Positions 1-14,096 of a stretch of 64,000 nucleotides of DNA are shown here, piece by piece. Numbering within the stretch: the first letter of the stretch is position 1; the number at the start of each line of letters is the position of its first letter. The translations under genes were made by a program, and so were the position numbers. Source of the DNA: Microcebus murinus (taxonomy: Eukaryota; Chordata; Mammalia; Primates; Cheirogaleidae); NCBI RefSeq assembly GCF_040939455.1, contig NC_134122.1:28551501-28615500 (forward strand), written 5' to 3'. The notes beneath the pieces were generated by a model, which did no database searches, was not told the DNA's origin, and saw only the letters and a list, made by a program, of their open reading frames with translations.

Positions 1-228
1 AACCAGGGCTCAGGGAAGGTAATTGACTTGCAGAAGATAAGTCTAACTTGGTGACAGAGCTGAAATTAGAACTCAAGTCTCACATCTTGGTCTCATCATC
101 TCTCCCCACCCCAAGTCAGAAAGGAGTATTTCCTGTGTTGATAATTCATGAATAAAAAGGTTGCCTGGCATCTTTCCAGATAGTGTGCCTCATTCTCTGC
201 TGGCATGACACTACTGAAAAGTTCTTTT

Positions 229-557
229 TTTTCTTTTTTTTGAGACAGAGTCTCACTTTGTTGCCCGGGCTAGAGTGCCGTGGCGTCAGCCTAGCTCACA
301 GCAACCTTAAACTCCTGGGCTCAAGCAATCCTTCTGCCTCAGCCTCCCAAGTAGCTGGGACTACAGGCAGGCACCACCAAACCCAGCTAATTTTTTCTAT
401 ATATTTTTAGTTGGCCAATTAATTTCTTTCTACTTTTTTTAGTAGAGACAGAGTCTTGCTCTTGCTCAGGCTGGTTTCAAACTCCTGACCTTGAATGATC
501 CTCCCACCTCCGCCTCCCAGAGTGTTAGGATTACAGGCGTGAGCCATTGTGCCCAGC
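229..557 (-). repeat. Alu SINE (strepsirrhine type)
   Basis: Inverted full-length Alu with an 18-bp target duplication, CTACTGAAAAGTTCTTTT, at 211-228 and 558-575. Confidence 0.95.
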
Positions 558-944
558 CTACTGAAAAGTTCTTTTGAAGACCTTATCAGCATCATTTTTG
601 TGCACAACATCCAGAGTTCTTACCAAAATCTCAACTAATTTTCCTGTCATCAAATCACCAAGTTTGGGACCAATAGTCCTGAGTTCACTCTCTTCCAAAA
701 GACACAGGTCTAAGTCTATCATTTCTTTCTGATAGACTCACAACCTCCATATCCACAGGAATACCTCACAAAGCACCCTATTATCTCAGTCCTTGATCTT
801 TTCCTCCATGACACTTCAGTAACCCACTCCTACATGCCCACCCCCAGTCATTCACAGGTGTACCCTCTGAACCACTTATCCAAACTTCCTCTTTGACAGA
901 AATGCCCCATCCTTCCACCTTACTTGCTTAAAGACCCCTACAAC

Positions 945-1241
945 AGGCTGGACACAGTGGCTCATGCCTGTAATCCTAGCACTCTGGAAGGCCAAAACGG
1001 GAGGATTGCTTGAGGTTAGGAGTTCAAGACAAGCCTGAACAAGAGCGAGACTCCGTCTCTACTAAAAATAGAAAAATTAGCTGGGTGTGGTGGTGCACAC
1101 CTGTAGTCCCAGCTACTCAGGAATCTAAGGCAGGAGAATCACTTGAGCCCAGAAGTTTGAGGTTGCTGTGACCTAGACTGATGCCCCGACACTCTTGCCC
1201 AGGCAACAGAGTGAGACCCTGCCTCAAAAAAAAAAAAAAGA
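945..1241 (+). repeat. Alu SINE
   Basis: The head GGCTGGACACAGTGG, a shorter linker (CTAAAAATAGAAAAATTAGC) than the other lemur copies, and an A-tail. AAAGACCCCTACAACA is duplicated on both flanks. Confidence 0.93.
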
Positions 1242-1521
1242 CCCCTACAACAACTTTCATTTCACTTTCATTTCATCTAGCTCTGCAATCCACTGACCTC
1301 TACTGTCCTTTAAATCTGGTAGCAACTTCCATTCTTCACTCTATACTACTCAGGTTTGATTCCTTGACACTTCCTTGGATTCTCCTGTATACATCTTAAA
1401 CTCCTTTTCCCACTGTCCTTCCTCCCACCCTTGTGGCAAAACACTCTCTACCCACTCTCTGCCTTTTCCGTGTCTATACGCGTGCAACTGAGACATTAGA
1501 GAAAAATCACTTCACAGGTGC

Positions 1522-1550
1522 ATATATATTATAATATATTATATATATTC
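1522..1550. repeat. AT-rich palindrome
   Basis: TATATATTATAATATATTATATATA is almost perfectly self-complementary and could extrude as a cruciform. Such tracts are common in introns. Confidence 0.6.
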
Positions 1551-1908
1551 ACTATTAACATTATCAACCAACATGTTTCTCTAGTAAGTTCACTCTTTCA
1601 CTGTCAAATTTTACCTTAAATGCCTAAACATGAGGGATGGCCCCCCAACCCCATCCTGCTGAAATCATCCCTCAGAAAAGAAGTTAACTTACATTTGGGT
1701 CCCTTCCAAATATCACACAAAATGGATCACTTTCGCAATTACTTTATCTTGAAGGATAAATTACTGGTTGAGAATGATATATTAGCCTGAAACGACAGTT
1801 GCCAATGATAGCTTTGGATGTTTATGGTGTTTATAGAGATGACCTAGTAAGACTAGAAAAAAATAGTAAGGAGAGAGGCCAGGAATCATAAAAGTTAACA
1901 CATATCAT

Positions 1909-2233
1909 GGCCGGGTGCGGTGGCTCACGCCTGTAATCCTAGCACTCTGGGAGGCTAAGGCAGGCGGATTGCTCGAGGTTAGGAGTTCGAAACCAGCCTG
2001 AGTAAGAGTGAGACCCTGTCTCTACTATAAATAGAAAGAAATTAATTGGCCAACTAATATATATAGAAAAAATTAGCTGGGCATTGGTGGTGCATGCCTG
2101 TAGTCCCAGCTACTAGGGAGGCTGAAGCAGTAGGATTGCTTGAGCCCAGGAGTCTGAGGTTGCTGTGAGATAGGCTGACGCCACGGCACTCACTCTAGCC
2201 TGGGCAACAAAGTGAGACTCTGTCTCAAAAAAC
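1909..2233 (+). repeat. Alu SINE (strepsirrhine type)
   Basis: Full length with the lemur linker, flanked by the 17-bp duplication AAAGTTAACACATATCA at 1891-1907 and 2234-2250. Confidence 0.95.
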
Positions 2234-3115
2234 AAAGTTAACACATATCAATAAAACAAATAGTTGGCTATGAAAATAATGAACATTCATAAGAAAATGA
2301 GTGGGAAAAAATTGCCCCATGACATGGAACTGGGTATTTATGGCTTGGGATTGAATTTTCCAATGACAGGATTATACAGATTTTAAGGTTTCTTTTCAAA
2401 CAACTTAGAGGAGAAGATAATGTGTTCTAGAAAACTATGTTTGATGCTCACAATGTGGTTCTATGATAAGGAAGACTCACAGACACACTTTAAGAGCATT
2501 TCAGATGACCACACATTCTTGAAACACCAGGTTCCTGGGTTCTGTGTTACCACATTCTCCTGACCCTCCCCCCATCTTTCTGGAAGCTCCCTTCTCCTTT
2601 GCTGGGTTCTCCTCATTCTCCAACCAATCTCTAAATGCTGGGGTTCCAAAGCCCAATCATGGGCCTTCTCTTTCCATGATATACTTTGTCCTGGGGCAAG
2701 CTCACCCATTCCCATAGCTTTGAAATCCTTTTTCATACCTGACAGTACACAGTTGCATACTCACAGCTGCCTCTTTTCTGAGCTCCAGATTCCTACAGCC
2801 ACCTTCCTCTTTGACATTTCTATTTGGATGTCTCACCAGGATCTCAAACCTAAGGTACCCACACCTGAATGCTTGATCTTATCCCACAACTTTGTTCTTC
2901 TTCCACTCTTTCCCACTTCCTTTCATATAACTGCTAAAGCTAGAAACCAATCATCTTTGACATACTTTCTCCCCTCTCACCTTTCAATATGCAATTCATT
3001 GCCAAGTTCTGACAATTATACCTCCAAAACATACCATAAAACATCCCTTCTCTTTCTCCACCTTCATCATCCTAATCCAAGCCACCAAAATACCTAATCT
3101 TAGCAATAACTTCTT

Positions 3116-3449
3116 TTTTTTTTTTCTTTTTTGAGACAGAGTCTCGCTTTGTTGCCCAGGCTAGAGTGAGTGCCATGGCGGCAGCCTAGCTCACAGAAAC
3201 CTCAAACTCCTGGGCTCAAGCCATCCTACTGCCTCAGCCTCCCGAGTAGCTGAGACTACAGGCATGCGCCACCAATGCCCAGCTAATTTTTTCTATATAT
3301 ATTAGTTGGCCAATTAATTTCTTTCTATTTATAGTAGAGACGGGGTCTCGCTCTTGCTCAGGCTGATTTCGAACTCCTGACCTCGAGCAATCCACCCGCC
3401 TCGGCCTCCCAGAGTGCTAGGATTACAGGTGTGAGCCACCGCGCCCAGC
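3116..3449 (-). repeat. Alu SINE (strepsirrhine type) inserted in L2
   Basis: Inverted copy with AGCAATAACTTCTT duplicated at 3102-3115 and 3450-3463. Confidence 0.95.
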
Positions 3450-3903
3450 AGCAATAACTTCTTAACTGATCTACTCTTGTTTTCTCCCCATACTCCATTA
3501 TCCAATTAATCACCAAAGGATCCTTTCAAAACATTAATTTGAGGATGTTACTCCCCTGGTTAAAATGCACCAATGGCTTCCCACTGCACTTAGCATAAAA
3601 TTCTAACTCTGTAGTATGGTGTTTGTTCTAGCCACTGCCTACCTCTTTCCACTCACCCAGAGCCACTTTTGCATCTTGCCTCCCCTTGCTCTCTTGAACT
3701 CCAATCACACTGGCTTTCCTATAGTACCTGAAATATGGTAAACTTTACCCTACCTACTCTTCACTTTGATAACTTCTATTCTTCCTTCAGATTTCAGCTT
3801 AAATACTGTTTCCTTAGAAATGCATCCCATGACTGGTTCAATCTTACTTAGGTCTCCATTATTTCCTCTCATGACACCCTGTTCTTTTCCTTCACTGTAC
3901 TTA

Positions 3904-3971
3904 ACACAAATTGTATTTATTGGATATTCCTCTTTCTACACAAATTGTATTTATTGGATATTCCTCCTACT
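3904..3971. repeat. 34-bp tandem duplication
   Basis: ACACAAATTGTATTTATTGG and the following 14 nt appear twice in a row with period 34, nearly identical, so the duplication is recent relative to the L2 host. Confidence 0.8.
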
Positions 3972-4767
3972 CCAGGAGGACTCCCCTCTCCTTGGCAACT
4001 ATGAGAAGCAGGAAGAATGATTCATTGACAGTAGGAAACTGATAAATCCACTGTAATCACAATTTAACTCACAAGCACCACCTAGGGAGTGAAGCCCCAT
4101 CTGCCAATCTAAAATCCAGTCCTCGCAGTAATACTTACTGAGAGGCATAGGAGATGCAGCAACACAAATCTAATGGCACCAATTTATTTGAGGTAACTGA
4201 AGATCAGGTCAGTGAGGCCTGCACTATCCCCCAAATTCTCTACGGGCACATCTGAGTTTATACATTCACATAAAACCAAAAGAAAAAATCTTTTAATTCT
4301 CTTTTTGACTCTATCTAAAAACTCCCTTGGGGTGATCTGTACTCCAGACCACCTGATTGTCCAAAGCAGATTTATTCTTCTAGCTCTTTATGTTACCATG
4401 TCATTACAACAAGAGAAATGGTTTGACCTGGACTACCTTGTTTGGTACCTGCATAGTCTTTCTAGTGTTTTTTCCAAGTATGTGCAAATCATATTACGCT
4501 CCTACAACCCAAACTACAAACATATACACATATTAGGATACCACCTGACTTTTTATTCCACTGTTCCTAATACTTTGGGTTCTAGTTTTTTTGTATTATT
4601 TTTTTGTTTCTTGGCACAAATCTGTTTCCCCCCAGATTGTTGTCCATTTTTAAATTTTTGAACATACTAATATATTGTTTGGTTTATTTTACTTCTTGTC
4701 TAAAATTTCCTATCATCACCTTGGTTATTTCATATGATATATTTGTTTTAATTCTGTTTTGTTTTGT

Positions 4768-4881
4768 TCTAGAGATAGGGTCTCACTATGTTGACCAGGC
4801 TGGTCTTGGCCTGGTCAACTCCTGGCCTCAAATGAACTTCCTCCTCAGCCTTCAGAGTAGCTGGGATTACAGGCACAGCTA
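4768..4881 (-). repeat. Old Alu monomer fragment
   Basis: Inverted single-arm fragment, AGAGATAGGGTCTCACTATG to GCTGGGATTACAGGCAC, lacking the other arm. Confidence 0.65.
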
Positions 4882-5292
4882 TGATGAAGAATAAATCCTC
4901 TGAATCACTTCTCATTCCCACCTCAATCTCTCCCTCTCTAAAAATAATTTTCCTTTAGCATATAAGTATGGTCAAGTCTCTCTCTTTTAACAGAAAGTTA
5001 TAAAACTAAAAACCCTCCCTCAACACTATACCCACTCCCCTTTATCTACCATTTTCTCTTTCTTGCTTTTTACACCTTAACCAACTGAAAAAGTGTTTAC
5101 TTTTCAACCAACTTACCAACCCATACAGTAGCTATAACCAAGCCCCAATGACTTCCTAATTGTGATATCCTTGAGAATTGTTTTATCCTCTGACTTCTGT
5201 ATGGTAGCATTTGACATGGCTGAGCACTCCCTTTCTTGAAATTCTCTCCTCCCCTGGTATCTGTGATATCACACTCTCCTAATTTTTGATGA

Positions 5293-5651
<359 letters not shown>

Positions 5652-5674
5652 TTGACTCTACTTTTCTAACCATA

Positions 5675-5770
5675 TCTTGGTTTTCTTCCTGGACACCATC
5701 TAAGATGCCTGGTACACAGTAGGCACTCAACAACTATGGATTATGTGACTAAATAACTGAATGAATGAAA
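5675..5770 (+). repeat. L2 3' tail
   Basis: GATGCCTGGTACACAGTAGGCACTCAACAA then CTGAATGAATGAAA is the L2 terminal segment. Weaker related sequence lies before the Alu at 5.15-5.30 kb. Confidence 0.6.
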
Positions 5771-5922
5771 TCATTCTCTTCCTCAACAGCATATCCTATA
5801 AGCAGCTATGAGAGATAAACTATAGTGTTTGCAGAGTTTCCTATAACATCCTAACCTTTGTCTCTTTCCTCCATCTCAAATTTTCAGCCCAAGTAGGTTT
5901 TCTAAACCAAGGCCAAACTTAC

Positions 5923-8900
5923 CAAAACCACTTTGCTTTCTTTTTTGCTGGTTCCTGATGTGAGAATGATCCTGAACCATTTTCTTCCGTTGGTCTTTCT
6001 GTCTATGCTCATGTCCACCTTGGACTTTCTCCATTTTCTCATCTTCTGGGAAGAAAAAAACAAAAAACACTGTGGGGTGGGGAGATGAAGAAGAGAATCT
6101 TTGTAAATAGCAAAGGCCAGCAAAAGAAGGAAGACAAATCGTAACCTAATAGTTTAGTTTTAAGCTTTGGCTTGAAAAATCTCAGCCTGCCTTCGTCCCA
6201 TTCCTTAACTTCCTGGAGCAAGTATTTGAGCCAGGCATCAAAGTATATCTGACTATACTTACGAGCTTCCTTCTTTCTTTTGCTTAAAGGGAGTCTATTG
6301 AATTTCTTCCCAGAGGGTGCAAGATCTGGCTGGCCTAACTTAGATGTGCTTATTGCAGAGACAACATCATTGTCCTGAGAGGCTGGAATCTCTGGAGTAT
6401 GAGGTACCATTACCTTCTCTCTGAAAATGAGATTTTTTTTAAGTAAAAAGGTTAAAAGGAAGAAATTTGCAGTACCGTTCTTTTGAAAGAACCCAAGAGT
6501 AAAAGGAAGACAGAACAATCCTAGGGTCTCCAAGATCATTTTATCCATCTACTTGCCTATTTTTCCCAACTCAAACAGGTTTTTTCCCTGAACTGAGAGA
6601 AATATATAGAAATATGATAAATGACTAGACAAATAGATCACCATTTACCAATGTTAAGCCCACTCTGTGTTCAACTTGCCTCACTGGGATAAACTTACCT
6701 ATCAGCAGTATCATTATCAGTAGCAGAAGCAGTGATGGCTGGCTCCTTGTCTGACTGGGTACATACTATGGGCTGGGCACAGGAAGTCTCTGCAAAATCA
6801 AAGCCAGATCCCATCCCTCCCAAAATAATATATTATAAGCAGAAAAGCAGTAAAAGAAAACAACCACTCCATTATTTCCTAATATTTTCATTAAAATGTC
6901 TTCTCCTTATTGCCCAGAAGAGCCTATCTTTGGTCTCTTGTCATATCATAGAACTTTAAATCTTTAAATTTCCAGGAAAAACTACAAATCTGTATCTTTC
7001 TGCAAGCCTTTCCAAGTTAATCTACCTCATTCCAGGATAGCCATGTGATGATAATTTTATTTTGTGTACAAAAAAATTATATGTACTGCATTTTATATCA
7101 TTTGTTTCTCAAACTTCCCCTAGGAATAGAAGCACACCTAAGAATGTTTAAAATGTCAGACTATTCTCCTTAGCCTCATGACCTATACTATAGAATATGT
7201 AGGTCACCTGAAAAGACCTCAGGTCCTATACTACAGAATTCTTTATTTTAAAAATTAAATCCCTGAGCATATGCATAAACAGTATTAGAAACAGAAATAC
7301 ACAAGGGTAGAGGGAGACCAAGTTCCTCAAATCTGTGGAAAACAATTTATCTTTTCTAAGTAGATTGTAAGCATATAGAAATGAATTTAAGTCACATTTT
7401 TAAAATGTAGGTGAGATTATATTTAAATTCTGAAGTCAATGTAATCAATCTACTTTTCTAAAATTCTGTACCTTTTATCTAAGGTGGTTTAGCTATGGTC
7501 CTATTAAAAGAAGATGAAGTATTTTAAAAAATTTTGAAGTCTCATCTAACATATCCTTCTTAGGAAGATGAAAGGGAAGTTGTCAAACTTACTCTCCTTC
7601 TCAGAAACCAGTCATATTTCCTAACTGAAACCCTTTTTATCTCACTAGAAGCCATACCCAAGCACTCCTGGAGGGACTTCCGCAGCACAATCTGGACAAT
7701 CTCCTCAAATTCCTCATTGGAAATACTTGATTTTTCCTGCAGAGACAAGGGTAGGGGAGGAAAACTGCTTATCTTTCCATAGTTCTCCCCTCTGACCAGT
7801 CAGGGAATCCTCCTTTAGATGAAGCAGTAAGTCCACAAAACTAAAGGCATAAAGTCAACATACCTAAGGAGTCCATAAACTCTATCCCAGATCTCCTGGG
7901 AATAAAGGAGTCAAAAAAAAAAAAAAAAAGGAAAACGTTTATAAAGTTTCTGTCCACTTCAACTCCCACCTCGATCCCATCTCATCCCATATTTCCCACT
8001 AAATGTTTTCACCAAAACATTTTTTAACTCTTTGAGAAGAAAATAAAAGCCCTCAAAAAGGAATAAAAATAACTGAAACTACAGCATGAATCTCCCCAAT
8101 ACAAAAAGACTGTCTAGCCTAGGTGAGGGCAGGGTAGGAGGAACTGTCCTACTAGAGCCCATCAATGTGACTGATACCTTTGCTTTCTTCTCTACTTGCT
8201 TGTTGTCTTGAGCCTTTCCTTTTTTCTTCTGGCCACTGCTTGGACCATTCTCTGTGGTTGCTTTCTCTTCCTTCTTCTCTAACCTAGCCTTTGGCAGGTG
8301 TGGCCTGGTCTCTGTCTCTGGTGAACTAATCCCCAGGGTCTCCTCCTTGGGTGAGTTAGTGCTACAAAGTATCAGGCTATGCAATTTTTGTACAGGTGGA
8401 GCAAAGATTTTCTTTGGTCTCTTTCCACATTCTGAAAGAAATTTGATCATCAAATGGAAATTTATGAAACGTATAATCTAACAGAGATTGCCAACCATTG
8501 ACCATTGACTGGGCATATCAGAATTATATGGAGAGAGCTTTTAACAAATTCAGATTTTTAGATCTCTCCCTGACCACTCCTCTCCCCAGACCAGATTCTG
8601 ATGGAGTAATTTGAAGTAAGGACCAGAAATTTGTAATTTTACAAGGCTAGTTGATTCTAATACATTGCCAGATTTGAGAACCACTGAGTAATTCAAAAGT
8701 GATAAATATAAGCATGCAGGAAGCGGAGTTATCCAAATGTGAAACTTTTTAATTTGCTCACTTTTAACTTTGAATACAATTTTACGAGAAATTGGACTGA
8801 CGTTTTTAAAAAAGCAAAATCTATTAATTATTCAAGGCCCAGCTCTTATGCTACCTCCTCCTGATATTCCCAGGTATAAGCAATATATCTTTCTTCTGAG

Positions 8901-9192
8901 CTTCCATAATGCTTTGCCCATCTCTGGTGGCATTTATCACATTCAACTTTATAACAGATATTTAAAAGTCATTTCTCTATACGGTCCTTGAGCAGGACTG
9001 TTTCTAAGTCATATTTATTTCATTCAAAGCATCTAGCAGAGTAATAATTTGAACAGAGTGAACACAAAATATATGTGAACTGAACTGCCCTTTGATGGGA
9101 AGGTTGTCCAGAAGGAGAAAATGGGAGAAATGTACAAAATTAACTGCCCTCACTCTTGACTCACCTTCCTTATTCTGCAGTGTTGTCATCAT
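5923..9192 (-). CDS. ZCWPW1: ZCWPW1, N-terminal coding exons (partial gene)
   Basis: The CW- and PWWP-domain histone reader binds H3K4me3/H3K36me3 marks laid down by PRDM9 and acts in meiotic double-strand-break repair (known for the family). Six coding exons are placed, in transcript order: 9192-9165 (MMTTLQNKE), 8431-8178, 7736-7658, 6816-6699, 6420-6263 and 6045-5923. All have GT/AG borders and keep frame, giving about 253 residues. Diagnostic stretches include KKIFAPP, EEFEEIVQIVL, KSLQECLG, TSKLGQPD, LSKRKKEA and QGGHEHRQ, which align with the human N-terminus. The region is basic and low complexity, with no catalytic domain. The CW zinc finger and PWWP domain are not seen in positions 1-5922 and should lie beyond the left edge. 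The start is the first of two adjacent ATGs. Exons 3 and 4 have an alternative in-frame border pair (7646 and 6789). The gene identity is firm; single borders are less so. Confidence 0.9.
8505..8692 (+). mobile_element. MER5-type hAT-Charlie MITE
   Basis: GGGCATATCAGAATTATATGG ... CCAGATTCTGATGGAGTAA ... TTTGAGAACCACTGAG matches the MER5A-like layout. It lies in the ZCWPW1 intron between coding exons 1 and 2. Confidence 0.65.
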
Positions 9193-9959
9193 TCAAGCAC
9201 AGAAACTACAAACTTTCTTTGTCACTATTAGAAAAAAGAAATTAATTGCTATGGCTCTGATTAAACATGATTTTAAACTTTCTTCTCTCCCTGTTTTCCT
9301 GGGTTCAGAATCTCTTTGCCCTATGCTCCTGAACTACATTTCTGCCTCCTTGACTACACTTCTACCTCTTCAGCAGTGCCAGTTACATGCCAGGGAATAA
9401 TAAGAGTTACTGTTTTAATGATCAGCAACAATCCTTAATGTTTTAAGTGCCTAGAACTATGTTCAATGTAAGACAGGCACTCATAATTAGATATAAATGG
9501 TAGTAGAAGTATGGGTAGTAGTAGAGCAGCAGTACTAGGGAATGGACAGTCCTGGAAGTTAAAGAGTGAGAGTTTTCTTCAGAGGGATAACCTCATTTCA
9601 CAACGTTCTCTTAAATACTTAGAACACAAATAATCTTCTAATTCCCTGATATGATTCAGAGGCCCCTATGCATAGAAAACCCCTTATTGTAACATCATTA
9701 TAATGTTTATTTTTTCTTCTCTTAGGTCCTCAGTCCAATAAATTTTCTAATATACTATATTCTACCAATCTCTATTCATAGCTCAGAAATATTTGGAACC
9801 AGAAGTCTCCAGAAAATTTAACATCTTTTACCTTATTCTTTTACCTTAGAAACTAATAATGAAAAATTAATATCTTCTTTGATAGTCATAGTTCATCTTC
9901 AGCAATCTACTCACAGATGTTCTACACTACATCAGTATGCTTCGTTATTACTATTGATA

Positions 9960-10165
9960 TTTTGATTAATGATAATGGGCAACACTTATTAAGCACTGAC
10001 TATATTCTCTGCCCTTTAAGTATCATTTTCCCAACAAATCTATGAGATGGATACCATTTTACACTTAAAGAAATTGAAGGTTAAAGACATGTAAAGATAT
10101 TAAGTAATTGATATGTAGTAAAATCAGGATTAGAACCAGTCTGATTTCAAAGTTTATGCTAATAA
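9960..10165 (-). repeat. MIR SINE
   Basis: Reversed MIR: AACACTTATTAAGCACTGAC, CCAACAAATCTATGAGATGG and TAGTAAAATCAGGATTAGAACC appear in order. Confidence 0.7.
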
Positions 10166-11066
10166 CTATGCTATGCTACATTCTTATAGTCTAATTTAGT
10201 GCGTCACCACCATTTTAATATTAACATATACAGAAAACAGACATTAAAAGTACATATTGAAACACATAGAGAATGATATTTCTAAGGATTCTAGGGTAAA
10301 AGGAACCAGGCTGCTTACAGCCATAGGCAGCTAAAAGGCCATACTAAAGGCTGAAGAAATTAATATCTCCACACAGCTATAAGCCATTTGTGACCTACCA
10401 ATGCACCAAGACTCATCTGGGGATATTCCAATAATTTATACATTTTTTCAATTTATACTTTCTCACTATTGATATTATTTCTAACCAGCTATTAGAAGAA
10501 AATTACCTTTTATCAACCTAAACTTCTCATAGCCATTCTACCCAGTTTTCTTTAGGTTTAGAGAATATATGCCATTTTCATTTATGTAACAATTATAATA
10601 AGCATTATAACTCTGAGAAGGGTTTTAGAGGTCATAAACCTTCATCTCCTCTTTTTACAGATGAAAAAAATAAGCTAAGAAAGGTAAGTGGTTTTCCCCA
10701 AACCTCAATGTTAATACATTTTTGAGCTTAAATGAACCCAGGACTTTTGCCTCTAAATTCTACTAAGAACAGATCTATTCTATTCAGTGATCTTGTTTCT
10801 GGCTATTGGTTTTGGAAGATTCTGAAACTGAAACTCATTCTTCCAACTCTGCTATCCCCAACTGTAAGAAGACCCAAAAGCAGCATAAAATCAACCCTTT
10901 GATTCATATACATTTCCCTTTAAAAAATTTGAAAATTTTAAGACCCTTATATGGCCAAACTTGTTTAAGGTGTAGGGTTCTTCTCTCTAAATCACAAAAT
11001 GAACTCAAAAGGTATTGGGGGCTTCACTTCGTGTGGCCATAGCATCGCTGAATATAAAGTGTTTTT

Positions 11067-11398
11067 ATTTATTTATTTATTTATTTATTTATTTTTGAGA
11101 CAGAGTCTCACTTTGTTATCCAAGCTAGAGTGAGTGCCGTGGCGTCAACCTAGCTCACAGCAACCTCAAACTCCTGGGCTCAAGCGATCCTCCTGCCTCA
11201 GCCTCCCGAGTAGCTGGGACTACAGGCATACCTCACCATGCCTGGCTAATTTTTTCTATATATATTAGTTGGCCAATTCTTTCTTTCTATTTATGGTAGA
11301 GACGAGGTCTCGCTCTTGCTCAGGCTGGTTTCGAACTCCTGACCTCGAGCAATCCGCCTGCCTCGGCCTCCCAGAGTGCTAGGATTACAGGGGTGAGC
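11067..11398 (-). repeat. Alu SINE with (TTTA)n tail, head truncated
   Basis: Inverted copy whose tail is about seven TTTA units. The head stops at GGGGTGAGC, missing the last 15-20 nt of a full copy. ATAAAGTGTTTTTA is duplicated on both sides. Confidence 0.92.
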
Positions 11399-12008
11399 AT
11401 AAAGTGTTTTTAAATTACTCTTCAGAATTTTTCTGTTCCTTTTCTTCTATAAATATGAATAGTTCAGATGTGCTATTCTGAAGCAACCATTTTCCTTTAT
11501 ATTAAGAAACACTTTTTCTCATTGTTTCCATCTTTATCACCACCAACCCCCAAATACATTTGCTCCAGAAAAAAAGGCAAGTAGGGATTTGGGGGAGAAA
11601 CACTAAAGCAAATTGGTCTCCTTTATTATAATCCTAAATAGAAGCTAGAAACTGAATAAAATTAGGCTGCAAAAGAAATATTAATCTGACCACAAATGAC
11701 AAACATATCTTTTCCCAGGCTCCAGATTTCCAAAAAACATCATGAGAAGTCCCTGTAAAGGTAATCTAAGCTACAAGAAGAGCTATACTAAGTGAGAAAA
11801 GCAGAATAAAAATCAGTGTGTTTCAGATGACAATATTTGGTTTTTAAAAATGTTTGTCTATATAATATGCTCATATATCCATAAATTATCTCTAGAAGAA
11901 TATACAAGAAGCTGATCAAAATGCTTCTGGGGAGTAGGAGTGGGTGGCTCAGGGTGGAAGGAAGTTTTTCATTGCATTCCCTTGTGCATTTGAAAACATA
12001 CAATAATT

Positions 12009-12329
<321 letters not shown>

Positions 12330-12337
12330 AATAAATA

Positions 12338-12656
12338 GGCCGGGCGCGGTGGCTCACGCCTGTAATCCTAGCACTCTGGGAGGCCGAGGTGGGCGGATTG
12401 CTCAAGGTCAGGAGTTCAAAACCAGCCTGAGCGAGACCCCATCTCTACCATAAAAATAGAAAGAAATTAATTGGCCAACTAATATATATAATATAAAAAT
12501 CAGCCGGGCATGGTGGCTCGTGCCTGTAGTCCCAGCTACTCGGGAGGCTGAGGCAGGAGGATCGCTTGAGCCCAGGAGTTTGAGGTTGCTGTGAGCTAGG
12601 ATGACGCCACGGCACTCACTCTAGCCTGGGCAAGAAAGCGAGACTCTGTCTCAAAA

Positions 12657-12703
<47 letters not shown>
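12338..12703 (+). repeat. Alu SINE (strepsirrhine type), second of a tandem pair
   Basis: A very intact copy (GGCCGGGCGCGGTGGCTCACG) with a tail of about twelve AAAT units, probably inserted into the A-tail of the first copy. Confidence 0.95.
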
Positions 12704-13406
12704 AACATACAAATATTACCACTTCAAAATATGATTTCTTATTTTAAATTCTTTAAATAAAACAAGACTATTTTGACCAAGTTAAAAATGTAAACTTTTC
12801 AAATATTTAGGTTTAAATCTTTATCTGAACCTACACAGATCTTCCTAGGCCAAAGTATGCTTCTGGAGCCCCAACCAACTAGATACAAATGTGAATCACT
12901 GTTGAGTTAATAAGATGTAGTAAATCTATAACAGTGATGTGTAATATAATCTGTATAATCTAAAGTGAGAGTGTGATGAAGAATGTTACTTTTTTTAAAA
13001 AGGTCTAACCTGATCAAGCAATAGAGAAGGGAAAGCCAGGAAAATGACTTTCTGATAACTCACGTTGCTGCTCCTCTGTTTCACAATAACAAATATTGAA
13101 AGCTGGTTCAAAGAGAGAAAAAAAGAAAAATATACACAGTTAATAATTATATAAAATACAACCAACTTTCGTCTGTACACCTACTAAATGACTAGGGGCT
13201 CTAGACTTAGGAATAATATTTGAGGTTTTAATTTCTTCTTTTTTAACTTAGATGAAAAGCAGGGTGGAGGTGGTTTGGGGGGAGAGGGTGGAAACACCCA
13301 AAGACTTTAAGAAAGTATTAATAAAAGAACCAGCATAGTTCCATAAACCAGATCCCACTCACTAAACATAAGAAAAGAGAGTAAACAAGGAGGGAAAAAG
13401 AACTTA

Positions 13407-13762
<356 letters not shown>

Positions 13763-13945
13763 GCAAAGAAAGAAGTAATAAAGGGAACATAGGGAAGGTC
13801 AATAGAGCTCCCAAAAAATAGAAACAATTTTATTTCACTTAGAATACTAAAAATCATCACATTAATTTTGAGACAAAATCACCTAGCTCATCAGTTCTTA
13901 AAGTATGGTCCAAAAACCACTAAGAGCCCATTCCCTTTTCCAACT

Positions 13946-14096
13946 ATATATCTGTGTTAAGCTGGATTCTCTCATATACTTCTACAAAAACAAGATATAT
14001 ATCTGTGTTAAGCTGGATTCTCTCATATACTTCTACAAAAACAAGATATATATCTGTGTTAAGCTGGATTCTCTCATATACTTCTACAAAAACAAG
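13946..14096. repeat. 51-bp unit, three tandem copies
   Basis: The unit starting TATATCTGTGTTAAGCTGGA recurs at 13951, 14002 and 14053 (positions of TCTGTG) with no visible difference between copies. It lies in the ZCWPW1 5' intron. The repeated 17-residue frames it creates are a consequence of 51 being divisible by 3, not a gene. Confidence 0.92.

Larger units (their letters stand above)
2470..3990 (+). repeat. L2 LINE fragment, long
   Basis: Follows the L2 ORF2-end/3' UTR consensus in order over about 1.2 kb: CTGGGTTCTCCTCATTCTCC, CTATTTGGATGTCTCACCAGG, TGGCTTCCCACTGCACTTAG and GAACTCCAATCACACTGGC. An Alu at 3.1-3.45 kb interrupts it. It contains a 34-bp tandem duplication at 3904-3971. 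Confidence 0.7.
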
